The notes beneath the pieces were generated by a model. It was not told where the DNA came from, searched no databases, and saw only the letters and a list, made by a program, of their open reading frames with translations. This document shows positions 7,819 through 17,029 of a stretch of 64,000 nt of DNA, one piece after another. Made by a program: the position numbers and the translations under genes. The stretch is taken from NCBI GenBank assembly GCA_937921995.1, contig CAKZVF010000065.1, positions 1-64,000 of the forward strand, read 5' to 3'. This DNA is from an uncultured Pirellulaceae bacterium (GTDB lineage Bacteria; Planctomycetota; Planctomycetia; Pirellulales; Pirellulaceae). Within the stretch, counting starts at the first letter, position 1. Each line of letters opens with the position of its first letter.

Positions 7819-9822
7819 ATGACCGACCCGAACAATCAAGAGAAGTTTGAAGCTGCGATTGATCTGGAGCTGTTGAACGCAAAACAGCTTGAAGCGATCA
7901 AGCGTGAGCAGCAAAATTCAAGTTTCCCGCCGCTGGAAATAGCGATCCGGAAAGGTTTCCTCAATCGTCGGCAATTGGATTTGATCGCAATCTTCGCGAA
8001 TCCACTTTCGGTCGTTCCCGGCTATCGGATTGACGGCTTTCTTGGCCAAGGCGGCGCGGGCACGGTTTATAAAGCCACGCAACTACGAATGGATCGGCCC
8101 GTTGCCATCAAAACCATCAGCGGCACGATCGCCCGCAACGACCTGACTCCAAAACGATTTGAACGCGAAGCAAAGATTGTTGGCAGGTTACGCCACCCCA
8201 ACATCATTTCGGCCTTTGATTTCGGCATTCACAACCAGCAACTTTATCTCGTAATGGAATTTGTTGATGGCATCGATGCGGGGAAAGCACTGACCGAAAA
8301 GAACCATATTCCCGAACTTCACGCTTGGCACATCGCCCAACAAATCTGCCACGCGCTGGACAATGCAAAACAACACGAGGTGATTCATCGGGACATCAAA
8401 CCAGGAAACCTGATTCTTACCCACGCCCCCAGCGGCACGCAACTTCCCGCCGATGTTCCTTTCGTCAAAGTCGCCGATTTCGGGTTGGCGAAGTTCAACG
8501 ACAATCAAAAGGATGCAACGATCACGCTCGACCAAGCGATCAGCGGCACGCCGTACTACATGTCGCCTGAACAGATCAAAGCCAAAGAGATCGACCACCG
8601 CAGCGACATCTACTCGCTGGGATCAACAATTTGGCACTTGATTACTGGCGAACCTCCGGTGGTCGGAGCCAGCCCGCTGGACGTCATCACCAGCAAAATG
8701 AACTTTAAGGATCAATGGCTTGCCGATCCTCCCGATGACATCTCACAGGTTGGTTTCCAGTTGCTAAAAAAGATGTGCCGTTTCAGTCGTGAGGAACGGA
8801 TTGATGACTATGCGGCCTTGAATCAGGAAATCGAATCGGTCATCCAGCAACTGGATCAAAACGGCATAGCTCACACCGGCGACCTTCAGTCGAACGAGAT
8901 TCCCTACTTGGGTAAATCCAAAGTGATGACGATCCAAGAGCTTGCGAAGACGTATGTTTCCGATGGCGATTTTGATTTGGATAACGCTTCATTGGCAACC
9001 ATGGCAACAAGCGATTTCATCTCCGAAGAAAGTGGAACCGGCGGTCAGCCACTGCAAAACGGGCAACCTGCTGATTCACGCGATACGTTTTCCAAGAAAG
9101 ACGATTCGCGCGCCATTCGCTGGTCGATTGTTGCCTTCGGTGCTGTTCTAGTTTCAACGCTGATCTATTTCGCACTTCCCAATGGACCACAAACTGATCC
9201 TACAAACGGGTCTTCCGAAACAGCAATGCGTTCAGGCGAAAACCAGGCCCAACCAGTGGTGACGCTCGACGAATTCGAAGGCCCTCCTATCATGCTTTTC
9301 AACGGGAGGAGCGTGGATCCAACACAGAAGTCATCGGGCACATGGGAACCGGCCGAAGGTGCCGAAGGCGGGGCAATTCTATCTGGATTAGGTAGTAGGA
9401 ACTTCCAATGCCAAGACACCCAAGGAAGACCGCTTCTACATTACCGTTTCGTCTGTGGCTTTCGTCACAACCAAGCTGACACAATAGGATTCCGGATGCT
9501 CAGCGCATCCAAAACAGAGGAAGCCGAGGCCTCACTGTGGGAAGTCGAAATCGAAGAAGCAAAGGCAACGTTAAAGAATGGGGCGACGATTTTGACAAGC
9601 TCCGTTCAGCAATTTAACGATACGCAAAATTTTGGCTACCACCAGTTTCGCTTGGATTCTCAACCCGGTCATTGGCGAGTCGAGATAGATGGAGAACTGC
9701 TCGGCCAGATTCCAAAATCAGCCAGTGATACCAACAGAGAACACATCGTGCAAATTTTCGTCACCGGCGATGGCCCAGCTCATTTCGAAACGGTCAATTT
9801 CCGTTCGTTCAAAAGCAATTAG
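7819..9822 (+). CDS. Membrane Ser/Thr protein kinase with DUF1080-like sensor domain
   Basis: The product is 667 residues. An N-terminal 65-residue extension precedes a complete Hanks-type kinase: glycine loop GQGGAGTVYKA (about 77-86), VAIKT with Lys98, HRDIKPGN with Asp192, DFGLAK, and GTPYYMSPEQ. A single membrane helix (SIVAFGAVLVSTLIYFAL) lies near residue 440. The extracytoplasmic C-terminus contains an LFNGRSVDP...GGAILSG pattern like DUF1080/LamG-type beta-sandwich domains. Such kinases are greatly expanded in planctomycetes. The substrate is unknown. Its neighbour is the redoxin lipoprotein just upstream, suggesting a shared envelope stress or redox role, which is inference. Confidence 0.93.
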   Translation: MTDPNNQEKFEAAIDLELLNAKQLEAIKREQQNSSFPPLEIAIRKGFLNRRQLDLIAIFANPLSVVPGYRIDGFLGQGGAGTVYKATQLRMDRPVAIKTISGTIARNDLTPKRFEREAKIVGRLRHPNIISAFDFGIHNQQLYLVMEFVDGIDAGKALTEKNHIPELHAWHIAQQICHALDNAKQHEVIHRDIKPGNLILTHAPSGTQLPADVPFVKVADFGLAKFNDNQKDATITLDQAISGTPYYMSPEQIKAKEIDHRSDIYSLGSTIWHLITGEPPVVGASPLDVITSKMNFKDQWLADPPDDISQVGFQLLKKMCRFSREERIDDYAALNQEIESVIQQLDQNGIAHTGDLQSNEIPYLGKSKVMTIQELAKTYVSDGDFDLDNASLATMATSDFISEESGTGGQPLQNGQPADSRDTFSKKDDSRAIRWSIVAFGAVLVSTLIYFALPNGPQTDPTNGSSETAMRSGENQAQPVVTLDEFEGPPIMLFNGRSVDPTQKSSGTWEPAEGAEGGAILSGLGSRNFQCQDTQGRPLLHYRFVCGFRHNQADTIGFRMLSASKTEEAEASLWEVEIEEAKATLKNGATILTSSVQQFNDTQNFGYHQFRLDSQPGHWRVEIDGELLGQIPKSASDTNREHIVQIFVTGDGPAHFETVNFRSFKSN

Positions 9823-9861
9823 CACTTGCGCGGCGATCCTGCAAAAATCGCATGCCGCATT

Positions 9862-10089
9862 CTACCGAGAACCCGATCCGCCGCCGGAGGGTGTACTGCT
9901 GATTGTTCGGTTTCCGCTACCGCTGTTATACACAGGCGCAGACACTATGCCGCGGCTCGGGGAATAAGAAGCACCCGCGCCGTATACCGATGAGGCCAGA
10001 CGATGCGCTCCCGAGCGGCAACCCACGATGGAAAACGTGAGTGTCGTAATAACAAGGAAGGTTACCGCGATACCAATTGATTTAAACAT
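9862..10089 (-). CDS. Small Ser/Gly-rich lipoprotein
   Basis: From ATG 10089 the product is 75 residues: MFKSIGIAVTFLVITTLTF then SIVGC, a clear lipobox, then a short mature part rich in Ser, Gly, Tyr and Arg ending GGGSGSR. An alternative ATG at 10098 gives three more residues. The gene converges on the kinase gene. No family is recognised; small lipoproteins of this kind are abundant in the phylum. Confidence 0.55.
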   Translation of the reverse strand: MFKSIGIAVTFLVITTLTFSIVGCRSGAHRLASSVYGAGASYSPSRGIVSAPVYNSGSGNRTISSTPSGGGSGSR

Positions 10090-10659
10090 TTCAATCATCC
10101 ATGATTTGGTTTTGAATTGGCTTCTTCTCGAATGGGGAATTCGAGTCAACCAGACCCCTTTGATACAGTTACATTTTCAATCTTACTGAAAATCTCCTCT
10201 TTCGATTCTGGAAACAAAAATCGCCTGTCGATGGCTGTTCAATCCCTATTGCAACAAATCTAAAATTGCACAAATGGTAAGATGACTCACAGATCTTTCG
10301 ATTCTTTACAACTTTTCTTCTCCTTCCGCATCGTTAGCTGCGGCCCAATAGAGCTGCCTGCAACCGAGGACCAATGGCGCTAAAAAGATCAGATTTTGCC
10401 GTAAGCCGCTTTGGCACACTACCGTCTAACGCCATCGAATAATTATTCAACCGCAGTTTGGTGTCGATAGCGTCGAAAAAGCGAACCGCGCCAAGACTTG
10501 AGTTTCGATTGGACTTGAATTTAATTATCGGCCTTCAATTGAACGACGCCTCTCTGGTAACATTGCGTTAGTGTCGCCATGCGATCCTCTGAAGGAAGAA
10601 AACGCGACAATCAATGGGTCGAATGATTTCTGGCGGACGATGAAAGAGGGTGCCAACCG
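10090..10659. other. Intergenic, AT-rich, no intact gene
   Basis: About 570 bases upstream of the decayed flavoprotein gene. I found no recognisable ORF, RNA gene or repeat. It may contain eroded sequence. Confidence 0.4.
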
Positions 10660-11767
10660 GTGAATAAACCAAAGACGAAAAGAGCACCGTACTTCGCGAC
10701 CGTGCCACCGCAATAGATTTTGCCGATCGTTGACGGGCGTTATGAATCGTCCGTCAAAGGTTTATTCGTGATCGGCGACGTAACGGGCCTGCCGCTGTTG
10801 AAGGTCGCGGCCAACCAAGGGCGCGAAGTCATCGAACGAATGGACGAAGCGATTGCCAAAGGCGAAACCGAAGCGATTCTTCAAAGCAATCTGGTCCACA
10901 GCCGTGACAAAGAGGTAGACCTTGAGGTGGGCGGTCAAACGCAGACCATCAAGAACGATAAAGTCATCATCTTGATCGGTACGCTGCCGCCCATCGAATT
11001 TTTGATGGATACCGGCATGGAGCTGGACGGGATTTGGAATTCCCGCCGAGTCGTCTGGTCGGTCATTGGAATTTTGGTTGGCATCTTTTTGTACTTCGGC
11101 GCGAAAAGTTTCGTGCTGAACCCAGAAGATGCCGGCGGGAAATATCTATGGCAAGATCTATTGTTCGTACATTTGTTCCTGCGGTGCACTGGCCGAAACG
11201 GTCGGTAACAGTTTTCGGCATCGCGGTCCCAAAGGCGACTGGACTCGCCGGATCGAGAAGTACGGTTACATCTTCATCCTGCTGGCGAAGATTGCGACGC
11301 TCGCGGACCTGATGGGCTGGCAGCCTGTTTTATGGGCGACCGGCAAGGGCGCGTTTCGTTTGGATCTGTTTGGTTGGTACGACGTTTGGGTGGGCACATT
11401 CTTAGCAGGCGCGATGGCGATCGGACTTTATCCGTTTCTTGGCCAACGCATTTGGTGCCGGATGTGGTGTCCGTTGGCATTTTGGATGAACTTTTGGGGC
11501 CGTTGGTCGAAGTTCAAAATCACGCCTGAAAAAGGAAAGTGTATTGACTGCAATGTCTGCAATCAATTTTGTCAGATGGGAATCGACATCAAAGGCCGCG
11601 CGTTGCGTGGTGAACCGGTGACCTTAGCCGTTACGCCGTGCGTCGGATGTCAGGAGTGCATCGTGCGCTGTCCCATGCAGATCCTGCATTTAGGCGACGG
11701 ACCAGAAGCGAATCTGGTTCAATTGAATGGAAATATCAGTTCGGCAACTTCTGGGAGCATCGCGTGA
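10660..11767 (+). pseudogene. Decayed flavoprotein/polyferredoxin fusion gene
   Basis: Several lesions are readable. GTG 10660, with AGAGGG about 10 bases upstream, opens MNKPKTKRAPYFATVPPQ, which hits TAG at 10714-10716 and continues in the same frame as ILPIVDGRYESSVKGLFVIGD, the FAD-domain signature of thioredoxin-reductase-like proteins. The Rossmann GxGxxG core expected in such proteins is absent: EVIERM runs almost directly into NDKVIILIGTLPPIEFLMD, so I infer an in-frame deletion of roughly 250 codons. Near 11131-11140 (GGCGGGAAA) the frame shifts by one. The remaining frame encodes a NapH/CcoG-like membrane ferredoxin part with CIDCNVCNQFCQMG and CVGCQECIVRCPM, two 4Fe-4S motifs. The nonsense codon and the frameshift are seen directly; the deletion rests on remembered homologues. 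Confidence 0.8.
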
Positions 11768-12024
11768 GCAAGGGATCTAATTACTACGGCGGTTTTTTTT
11801 GAGTCGCGCTGATTTCGTTCATCGTTCCCTTGTTCGTTGGCTGGAAAGCATTTCAGAACCTTCAGCCGACCACCAAACCAACCCCGCAGTTGGACGCCAG
11901 TGGAGTGGACGTCGCTTTTTTCGATTTCGATTGGGCGCTAAATTCGCAAGCCGACCCGGGCGCTCCGGCGGGGCACAAGAAAAAATCTGGCGGCTTTGGT
12001 TCGGGGTCCAGCCCGGACGAATAA
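11764..12024 (+). pseudogene. Small membrane protein gene broken by in-frame TGA
   Basis: GTG 11764 overlaps the stop of the preceding ferredoxin frame (GCGTGA), as expected for a coupled operon. It reads SKGSNYYGGFF, then TGA 11800-11802 right after an eight-T run, and continues in the same frame as VALISFIVPLFVGWKAFQN with a single membrane helix and a Lys/Gly/Ser tail (KKKSGGFGSGSSPDE) to the stop at 12024. The signal-like continuation on both sides of the TGA shows a one-base nonsense change. It is the second broken gene of the same unit. The product's function is unknown, presumably accessory to the ferredoxin. Confidence 0.7.
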
Positions 12025-12077
12025 TGCTTCGCTCTGGTGGAACGAACCAAATTTTCCGTTAACCTCTTTAACTCCGT

Positions 12078-13550
12078 TTACTGCACCACCCGTGACGGAG
12101 ACGACTTGGTTGGATCTTCTAACAACAAATACAGCGCGTTATCGGTGAACTCAGGGTCGCGTGTGAGCCCGAAATGATCGTCGGACAGAAACCGAACATC
12201 ACGAAATGAAATCGGCGACTGCACACTTGGAGACCACCGATCGACCGTTCTTTGGTCTCCCAAAGTTGACTTACGCGTTACGGTGTGGTCGCCTGGGGCC
12301 TCAGTGCGTGGGCTTAGAGTTCGTTGTTGAAGATTTGAATTCAATGTCTCCACTGTCGCAATCGCATCACCGGCAAACAAATGAAGTGTGGTTCCCGCGG
12401 GAGGAGCCGCCGGCGTATTAAGCAATTGATGGAATCGTTTTGCGCGCTTTAGACATTCGGCAACATGAGCCTTTGCGATTGCTCGCCGTTGTTCAGCCGT
12501 GGCGACTTCGGGCAAAAGCTGTTGCAGAACCGGATCTTGGCTCGGATTCAGCATTCCCCAGTTACGCTGATCCCAGGTTTCAATGTCGTAGTGATCAAGT
12601 GCGGCGCCCGTTTGTTCATCAAACACCGCCGGTTCTGGACCGTTAGGAAGCAGTTGATAGATAGACGGCAGCGTTGCGACCATCCCGCTGGGGATGGTGT
12701 CCAACACAACAGAAAATGAAAAACCCTCATGCGTTGACACCAACGATTTCGCCGAGCCGCTGTTAGGAGTCCCAATCAGGACGACACGGTCAACGTGCTC
12801 TGCCCCAGCCCAGTTCAGCTCCGGCGGTTGGTCATCGCACCATGCGCCAACGCTGCCGTACCGGAGATAGTAACGCGCCAACAATCCACCCATAGAATGA
12901 GCGACGATATCAAACTTAACTGGTTCTTCGATTCCAAAACGCTGCTTGCGTTCGGCCTCAATATAGCTTTTCTTCTCAAGCAAAAATTCGTGGAGACGAC
13001 GCGCGTTTGAGGCATTGTCTCGCCGCCAATCATAGGGAAACTGAAAACAGGTAAAATGACCGTCTCCGTAATCAATCGCACCGGCCAGCCCTAATTCTTC
13101 ATCACGATACCCACCCACGCCAAGCATTGTCAGGATGTTAAGGTAAGCCTGATGATTAAGCGCCAAGCCAGCGATTTCGATTTTTAATGAATCCAAAACG
13201 CCAGTCGCATAGACACCATCATCAAACTCATCGAGATCGGTTCCATCAATCGGGCAACTGAGCAACCTCGCATCTTCAGGTATGTCTGGGTCAATCGACT
13301 GACGGTCAAACACACCCCAAACCGTGCGTTCGGCGGCAGCTTGCAGTTTCGATCCCATCATCCCCGGGATCACGATCACAGGATTCCGAATCGAGTTATT
13401 CAACATGATCGTTGGTTCGTAGATCGCGCCGAGCTCTGGCATCGCCTTCTTTATCGCCAGCCCAGGGATCTGGGCATCAATCCATGGGCGTGCAAAATAC
13501 CCAAGAATCGCAAAAGACAAAAGCAAGAGAAGTATTGTCTTAGTTTTCAT
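12078..13550 (-). CDS. LCAT-like alpha/beta hydrolase (lipase/acyltransferase)
   Basis: The product is 490 residues from ATG 13550. The N-terminal hydrophobic segment (MKTKTILLLLLSFAILGYFA) is a signal peptide or anchor. NPVIVIPGMMGSKL is the oxyanion-region signature of the lecithin:cholesterol acyltransferase/PDAT family, and VAHSMGGLLARYYLRYG carries the nucleophile Ser in the GxSxG-like elbow. A conserved Asp (LHLFAGDAIA) and a C-terminal His (DDHFGLTRD) can complete the triad. It probably acts on lipids or lipid-linked esters at the cell envelope. The frame extends four codons upstream to TTG; the ATG is preferred because it begins the signal peptide. Confidence 0.82.
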   Translation of the reverse strand: MKTKTILLLLLSFAILGYFARPWIDAQIPGLAIKKAMPELGAIYEPTIMLNNSIRNPVIVIPGMMGSKLQAAAERTVWGVFDRQSIDPDIPEDARLLSCPIDGTDLDEFDDGVYATGVLDSLKIEIAGLALNHQAYLNILTMLGVGGYRDEELGLAGAIDYGDGHFTCFQFPYDWRRDNASNARRLHEFLLEKKSYIEAERKQRFGIEEPVKFDIVAHSMGGLLARYYLRYGSVGAWCDDQPPELNWAGAEHVDRVVLIGTPNSGSAKSLVSTHEGFSFSVVLDTIPSGMVATLPSIYQLLPNGPEPAVFDEQTGAALDHYDIETWDQRNWGMLNPSQDPVLQQLLPEVATAEQRRAIAKAHVAECLKRAKRFHQLLNTPAAPPAGTTLHLFAGDAIATVETLNSNLQQRTLSPRTEAPGDHTVTRKSTLGDQRTVDRWSPSVQSPISFRDVRFLSDDHFGLTRDPEFTDNALYLLLEDPTKSSPSRVVQ

Positions 13551-13821
13551 TTGACAGACCAAATGGAAGAATGCTTAGGTGTTTCGTTCATGGTAATAGA
13601 ATTATCTCCCTCTGCTCAACCAGTTCATTCCCAAATCTGTTGGTTACAATTTAAAAACGAAGCCGTCGCGGCACTAAAACGCCAGGAGGATGTCTTCTAT
13701 AAAAACCAGCGTGCTATTAAAGATCCAAAAGAAGCCCAAAAGGTTCCTTCAAAAACTTACTGACAATTTTGTAAAGCGCAATTGGTTGTGAGGCCGAACC
13801 TTTCAAGTCTCAGCCAGGCCC

Positions 13822-13864
13822 AAAAAAATAGCCTTCTGCCATATCAAACAGCAGAAGGCTTTCA
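13822..13864 (-). terminator. Rho-independent terminator of the small lipoprotein gene
   Basis: A perfect 10-bp stem (AGCCTTCTGC / GCAGAAGGCT) with an 11-base loop is followed on the minus strand by a run of seven Ts. It lies 20 bases beyond the stop of the lipoprotein gene at 13884. Confidence 0.88.
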
Positions 13865-13883
13865 CGCGTCACGCCGGTGAAGC

Positions 13884-14114
13884 TTACTTGCTTTCAGATC
13901 CGGCGTTTGAGTCCGTGCTGCCAGATCCTGCGGCGGCTTCTGAGGTTTCGGAGCCCTCTGCAGCTTCTGCTGAATCCGACGAACCCGATTCGTTGGCAGT
14001 TGCTTCTGAGGCGCCACCAGCCGCCGGGGCGCCGCCGCCACCACAGCCTACAACCAAGAAACACGATGCCGCCAACAGAGCGGCCATTGTCATCTGCGAA
14101 AGTAATTTTTTCAT
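13884..14114 (-). CDS. Small Ala/Ser/Glu-rich lipoprotein
   Basis: The product is 76 residues: MKKLLSQMTMAALLAASCF followed by the lipobox LVVGC and a Gly tract, then a low-complexity tail of Ala, Gly, Ser, Glu and Thr. AAGGGA stands 7 bases before ATG 14114, a good ribosome site that excludes the in-frame TTG one codon earlier. The gene is monocistronic with its own strong terminator, which suggests good expression. It resembles the many short disordered lipoproteins of planctomycetes; the function is unknown. Confidence 0.72.
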   Translation of the reverse strand: MKKLLSQMTMAALLAASCFLVVGCGGGGAPAAGGASEATANESGSSDSAEAAEGSETSEAAAGSGSTDSNAGSESK

Positions 14115-14177
14115 CAAAACATCCCTTCATCTAACGTTGAGTTATAAACCAGTAAATAAAGTGTAACCAAAAATTGC

Positions 14178-15911
14178 TCAGGTTGCACTTTTCTTGACCG
14201 ATGTTTGACGCTTTATTCTCCAATTGGAAAATGACACCAACACCGCGATGATCAAGCCAAACTCAACAAAGACGAAGATGTGATCGAACAATTTCACGCC
14301 ATCGAAACGGTGCCCGCCCAACACAAAGGTTCCTACCAACCCCTTGAACCAAAACCTCGAATAGTAAAGCGTTAATAAACCCGACGCCAACAACCAGCCT
14401 CTATTTTTTGATAGGCAAGTCAAAGGTGCCACCCAAACGAAGTACCAAGGATTCACCGTTGGCTGAACAAACAAAAAAAGCGCCAAAACAAAAGTGATGC
14501 GCCCCGCCAAATCAACCAACCATTGCTCGCCTTTGTGTATCGTATCGTACAGTTTGACTAAATTCCACAAATAGAACAGCGCAAAAAGGCTCAACGTAAT
14601 AACCCGCGCTAAAAAACACGCCGCATCTTTCCTGTCCAACCCAATCGTTTGAAGCGGTCTGTTGAGTTCGCGCCGCAAGCTGTTTGGCGCAACGACAAAC
14701 CACGGCGTCGCGGAATCCTTTGTGTCACTTTTGAGATTGAAGTATAGGGTCGAAAAGACCGGATCATTCATTCGCCATCGGGAAAAGAAGGCGCTGAATC
14801 CGTCCTGATTTTTAAATGCCTCAGCCCCATTGGCCACGACAGAAGCCGGCGCTTTGTCACCCGAATGCTTGATCAGCAGGGGAAACAAAACACAACATGA
14901 CGTCAAAACGAACGCCAGAGCAAAAACGCCTCCCGCAAACAAACGCTTTGCAAAATCATTCTTACGCCCATCGAAATCTTGATCGCTTTTTGAAATCACC
15001 GCGACCAACAAAATTGGAAAGAGTACGACGGGGTAAAGCTTCGCCCCAACACCCAAACCAAGCGTCACACCGGCCAGCATCAACAGTGCCTTCGAAAATT
15101 TAACCGATGGCATCAGCCGTTGCCTCACCACCAAACACACCGTAAGCACAACAAAGAAAGTCGCGATTGAATCGAGATGTCCGCTGTTGGCGATCTCCTT
15201 GATCACCAAGGGGTTCCACGCGTACGCAATCAGCCAACCGGGATGAAGACAAGCCATTTTCAACAACCAGCCAAGCAACAGGATAATGGCCAATTCGAAC
15301 ATGACCATCACAATCTTGATCGCCATCACATGCACTTCAGCACTAACCGACTCAGGAGTCAGCATCATCGTCGCGGCGAAAACGAATTGGCTGACCGGCG
15401 GGTAGACCGTTGTGAAGGTCCCATAGTGAATTCGACTTAAGGTGGTATGGTTGCTTTGAGAGCGCGTTGACAATGCCCGCAATCGATTCAGATGCTGGTC
15501 ATCCGACACTCCGGACGCCAACACCGCCGCCGGCGAAAAACGGTAGGGCGAAACGCCTTCGCAGACGACCTTCCCGTCCCAGATGTAACGGTAGTAATCA
15601 ATCTCAAGAATCGGCGTTGTGAAAATCGCAACCACGCGAATGCTGATCGCCAACCCCAACACAACCGTCATCAGGCCTCGATATTGAGTCTTAGGGACAT
15701 GCAAAGCAAAACCCAAACCCACAAACGCGCAAACTGCGGCTACGATCAACAGCCCCACAACTTCCAGCACCGGCCGAGTTTGTTCCGCGCCGTATGCAAA
15801 CGGGCCGCTAATCAAGAACAAAATCGAAAAGACAACCAGGATGGCCAGACCTGCAAGCGTCGTATTTCTTAATGACTGGTGATTCGATTGCAATTGTTGC
15901 TCTACGTGCAT
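14178..15911 (-). CDS. Polytopic glycosyltransferase, GT-C type (GT87/mannosyltransferase-like)
   Basis: The product is about 577 residues with 11-13 hydrophobic segments. The first periplasmic loop carries EIDYYRYIWDGKVV and SPYRFSP, the acidic motif and context found in GT87 and MptA/B-type polyprenyl-phosphate-mannose-dependent transferases. Further loops contain YPPVSQF and NPLVIKEI, also common in these enzymes. It should transfer a sugar from a polyprenyl phosphate carrier on the outer face of the inner membrane. The substrate is not predictable. GTG 15914 immediately precedes ATG 15911; the ATG is used here. It has no obvious operon partners. Confidence 0.75.
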   Translation of the reverse strand: MHVEQQLQSNHQSLRNTTLAGLAILVVFSILFLISGPFAYGAEQTRPVLEVVGLLIVAAVCAFVGLGFALHVPKTQYRGLMTVVLGLAISIRVVAIFTTPILEIDYYRYIWDGKVVCEGVSPYRFSPAAVLASGVSDDQHLNRLRALSTRSQSNHTTLSRIHYGTFTTVYPPVSQFVFAATMMLTPESVSAEVHVMAIKIVMVMFELAIILLLGWLLKMACLHPGWLIAYAWNPLVIKEIANSGHLDSIATFFVVLTVCLVVRQRLMPSVKFSKALLMLAGVTLGLGVGAKLYPVVLFPILLVAVISKSDQDFDGRKNDFAKRLFAGGVFALAFVLTSCCVLFPLLIKHSGDKAPASVVANGAEAFKNQDGFSAFFSRWRMNDPVFSTLYFNLKSDTKDSATPWFVVAPNSLRRELNRPLQTIGLDRKDAACFLARVITLSLFALFYLWNLVKLYDTIHKGEQWLVDLAGRITFVLALFLFVQPTVNPWYFVWVAPLTCLSKNRGWLLASGLLTLYYSRFWFKGLVGTFVLGGHRFDGVKLFDHIFVFVEFGLIIAVLVSFSNWRIKRQTSVKKSAT

Positions 15912-15977
15912 CACCGGGGTTGGTGCCGCGTTGAAGGACTCACGATGTTAAAGGACTCATTTCGGCGAAAGAGTGCG

Positions 15978-16118
15978 TTAATCCCAGTTGATCATCTCTT
16001 CGCCGGTCTTTTCTATTTCGCCGCCACACTTTGGGCACGGGTCACCAAAAACCCAGACAACATCGGTGAACGAATGGCAATCGGGGCAATGCTCCAATTC
16101 AGCATCAAGTTCAAACAT
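15978..16118 (-). CDS. Short zinc-ribbon protein, possibly 5'-truncated
   Basis: ATG 16118 gives 46 residues with CPDC and CPKCGG, a compact zinc ribbon, ending GEEMINWD. The open frame continues upstream without a normal start as KKTCRTCFQFGLAAWYWYN and FFQFGHRSLVKGDD to a TGA near 16235, and this part carries a third CxxC. That upstream stretch looks coding, so the real gene may have been longer and lost its start where the dispersed repeat (16205..16350) now lies. The function is unknown. Confidence 0.5.
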   Translation of the reverse strand: MFELDAELEHCPDCHSFTDVVWVFGDPCPKCGGEIEKTGEEMINWD

Positions 16119-16204
16119 GTCATCGCCCTTAACAAGCGAGCGATGTCCGAACTGAAAGAAATTGTACCAATACCATGCCGCGAGGCCAAACTGGAAACAT
16201 GTGC

Positions 16205-16350
16205 GGCAGGTTTTTTTTACCTTACATCATTTTTGCAACTTCGATTTCCGCTGGGCCTGTCCCGGTCGGAATCACAACTTACAACCTATATCCACGCTTC
16301 TCTTGGTACGCGGCTCTCCGTTGGGCTTCTCCCGACCGAAGCGAAGCTTA
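16205..16350. repeat. Dispersed repeat copy A (about 140 bp)
   Basis: This stretch aligns with 50855..50990 over roughly 135 bases at about 75-80 percent by eye; both contain TGTCCCGGTCGGAATCACAA. In one plus-strand frame both copies read as GLSRSESQLT...RLS.GL.P.EA, but no start or family supports a gene. It looks like an interspersed non-coding repeat that can produce spurious ORFs. Confidence 0.65.
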
Positions 16351-16397
16351 AGATTTGTGGAAAACTGAAAGGCCGCAGACCAAGCGCAAAAACCAGG

Positions 16398-16829
16398 TTA
16401 GGTAACCCGCCGGAACGGCGAGTAACCGTAGTATTTTGGACGGTCATCAAGCCGAACGTGCAGCCACGACACACCCATGCCAACCGTGCTAAGCCAGACG
16501 GGTCGATCAGATACACGCCGAACCATCGCTGTCGCAACAGACTGCCAGAGTTGATGAAGTTGAGATTCAGGTGCACTGCGAATGAACGAAGCGAGATATC
16601 CGTAGATATCAGTGTCTACGACAGAACATGGTACGACCATAACCGCATCGCCGCCGAGATTTGGAAAAATCACAATCTCCGAATCGTCGCGAAAATGGGA
16701 ACCAAACGCTGATGGGTCAACCTTACGCGCCAGTGCATCACCGCGCAGGAGGACGAACGCAAAATCACGAGCAAGCGTCGCTGAAGTCAGCTGTGGCCAC
16801 GCTTGGCCATCTTTAGTCAGATTAGGACA
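16398..16829 (-). pseudogene. 5'-truncated DUF6940-type gene remnant
   Basis: The open frame of 143 codons has no usable start in its first 50 codons and begins right after a TAA at 16830-16832. From about codon 13 it follows the C-terminal two thirds of DUF6940-type proteins as I remember them: ATLARDFAFVLLRGDALAR, then IFPNLGGDAVMVVPC, then DRPVWLSTVGMGVSWLHVR and LDDRPKYYGYSPFR. The N-terminal 60-70 residues expected for the family are missing. The only start-like codon, a GTG at 16673, would give a 91-residue fragment. I take this as a truncated relic. Confidence 0.65.
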
Positions 16830-16882
16830 TTAATTTTGGCACATTGTGACAAACGTCGTGGTCTCCATATTAGGAGATTTAC

Positions 16883-17029
16883 ATGTCTATGTACCGAACC
16901 GAACCGCTCGAACCCAAAAACGGGGTCTTGCCGGTCGTCCTCAACCTAGCTCGAATTAGCGGTTGCTCGTACGAAGATGACTCAAGACGTTGGTGGACTG
17001 AACATCGTGACGGACTTCGTCGTGGATGA
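16883..17029 (+). pseudogene. 5' stub of a serine site-specific recombinase gene
   Basis: An AGGAG ribosome site precedes ATG 16883. The first 28 codons read MSMYRTEPLEPKNG then VLPVVLNLARISGCS, closely resembling the N-terminus of planctomycete serine recombinases (resolvase fold, ARIS motif at strand 1). After SGCSYEDD the frame loses similarity and ends at TGA 17027-17029. The rest of the recombinase is absent and the sequence passes into an RHS-type fragment in another frame. The family assignment rests on a short match from memory. Confidence 0.45.

Noticed and set aside
11131..11140. Programmed frameshift in the ferredoxin fusion gene
   Set aside because: There is no slippery heptamer followed by a structure, and the same gene has an amber and an apparent deletion, so decay is more likely.
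11800..11802. TGA as a possible selenocysteine codon
   Set aside because: It lies at the start of a plain membrane helix, no redox motif is near, and the neighbouring gene is also broken; a nonsense change is simpler.
15879..16712. A 277-codon plus-strand frame
   Set aside because: It crosses a zinc-ribbon gene, a repeat and a DUF6940 relic, all better explained on the minus strand or as non-coding; its translation has no family character.
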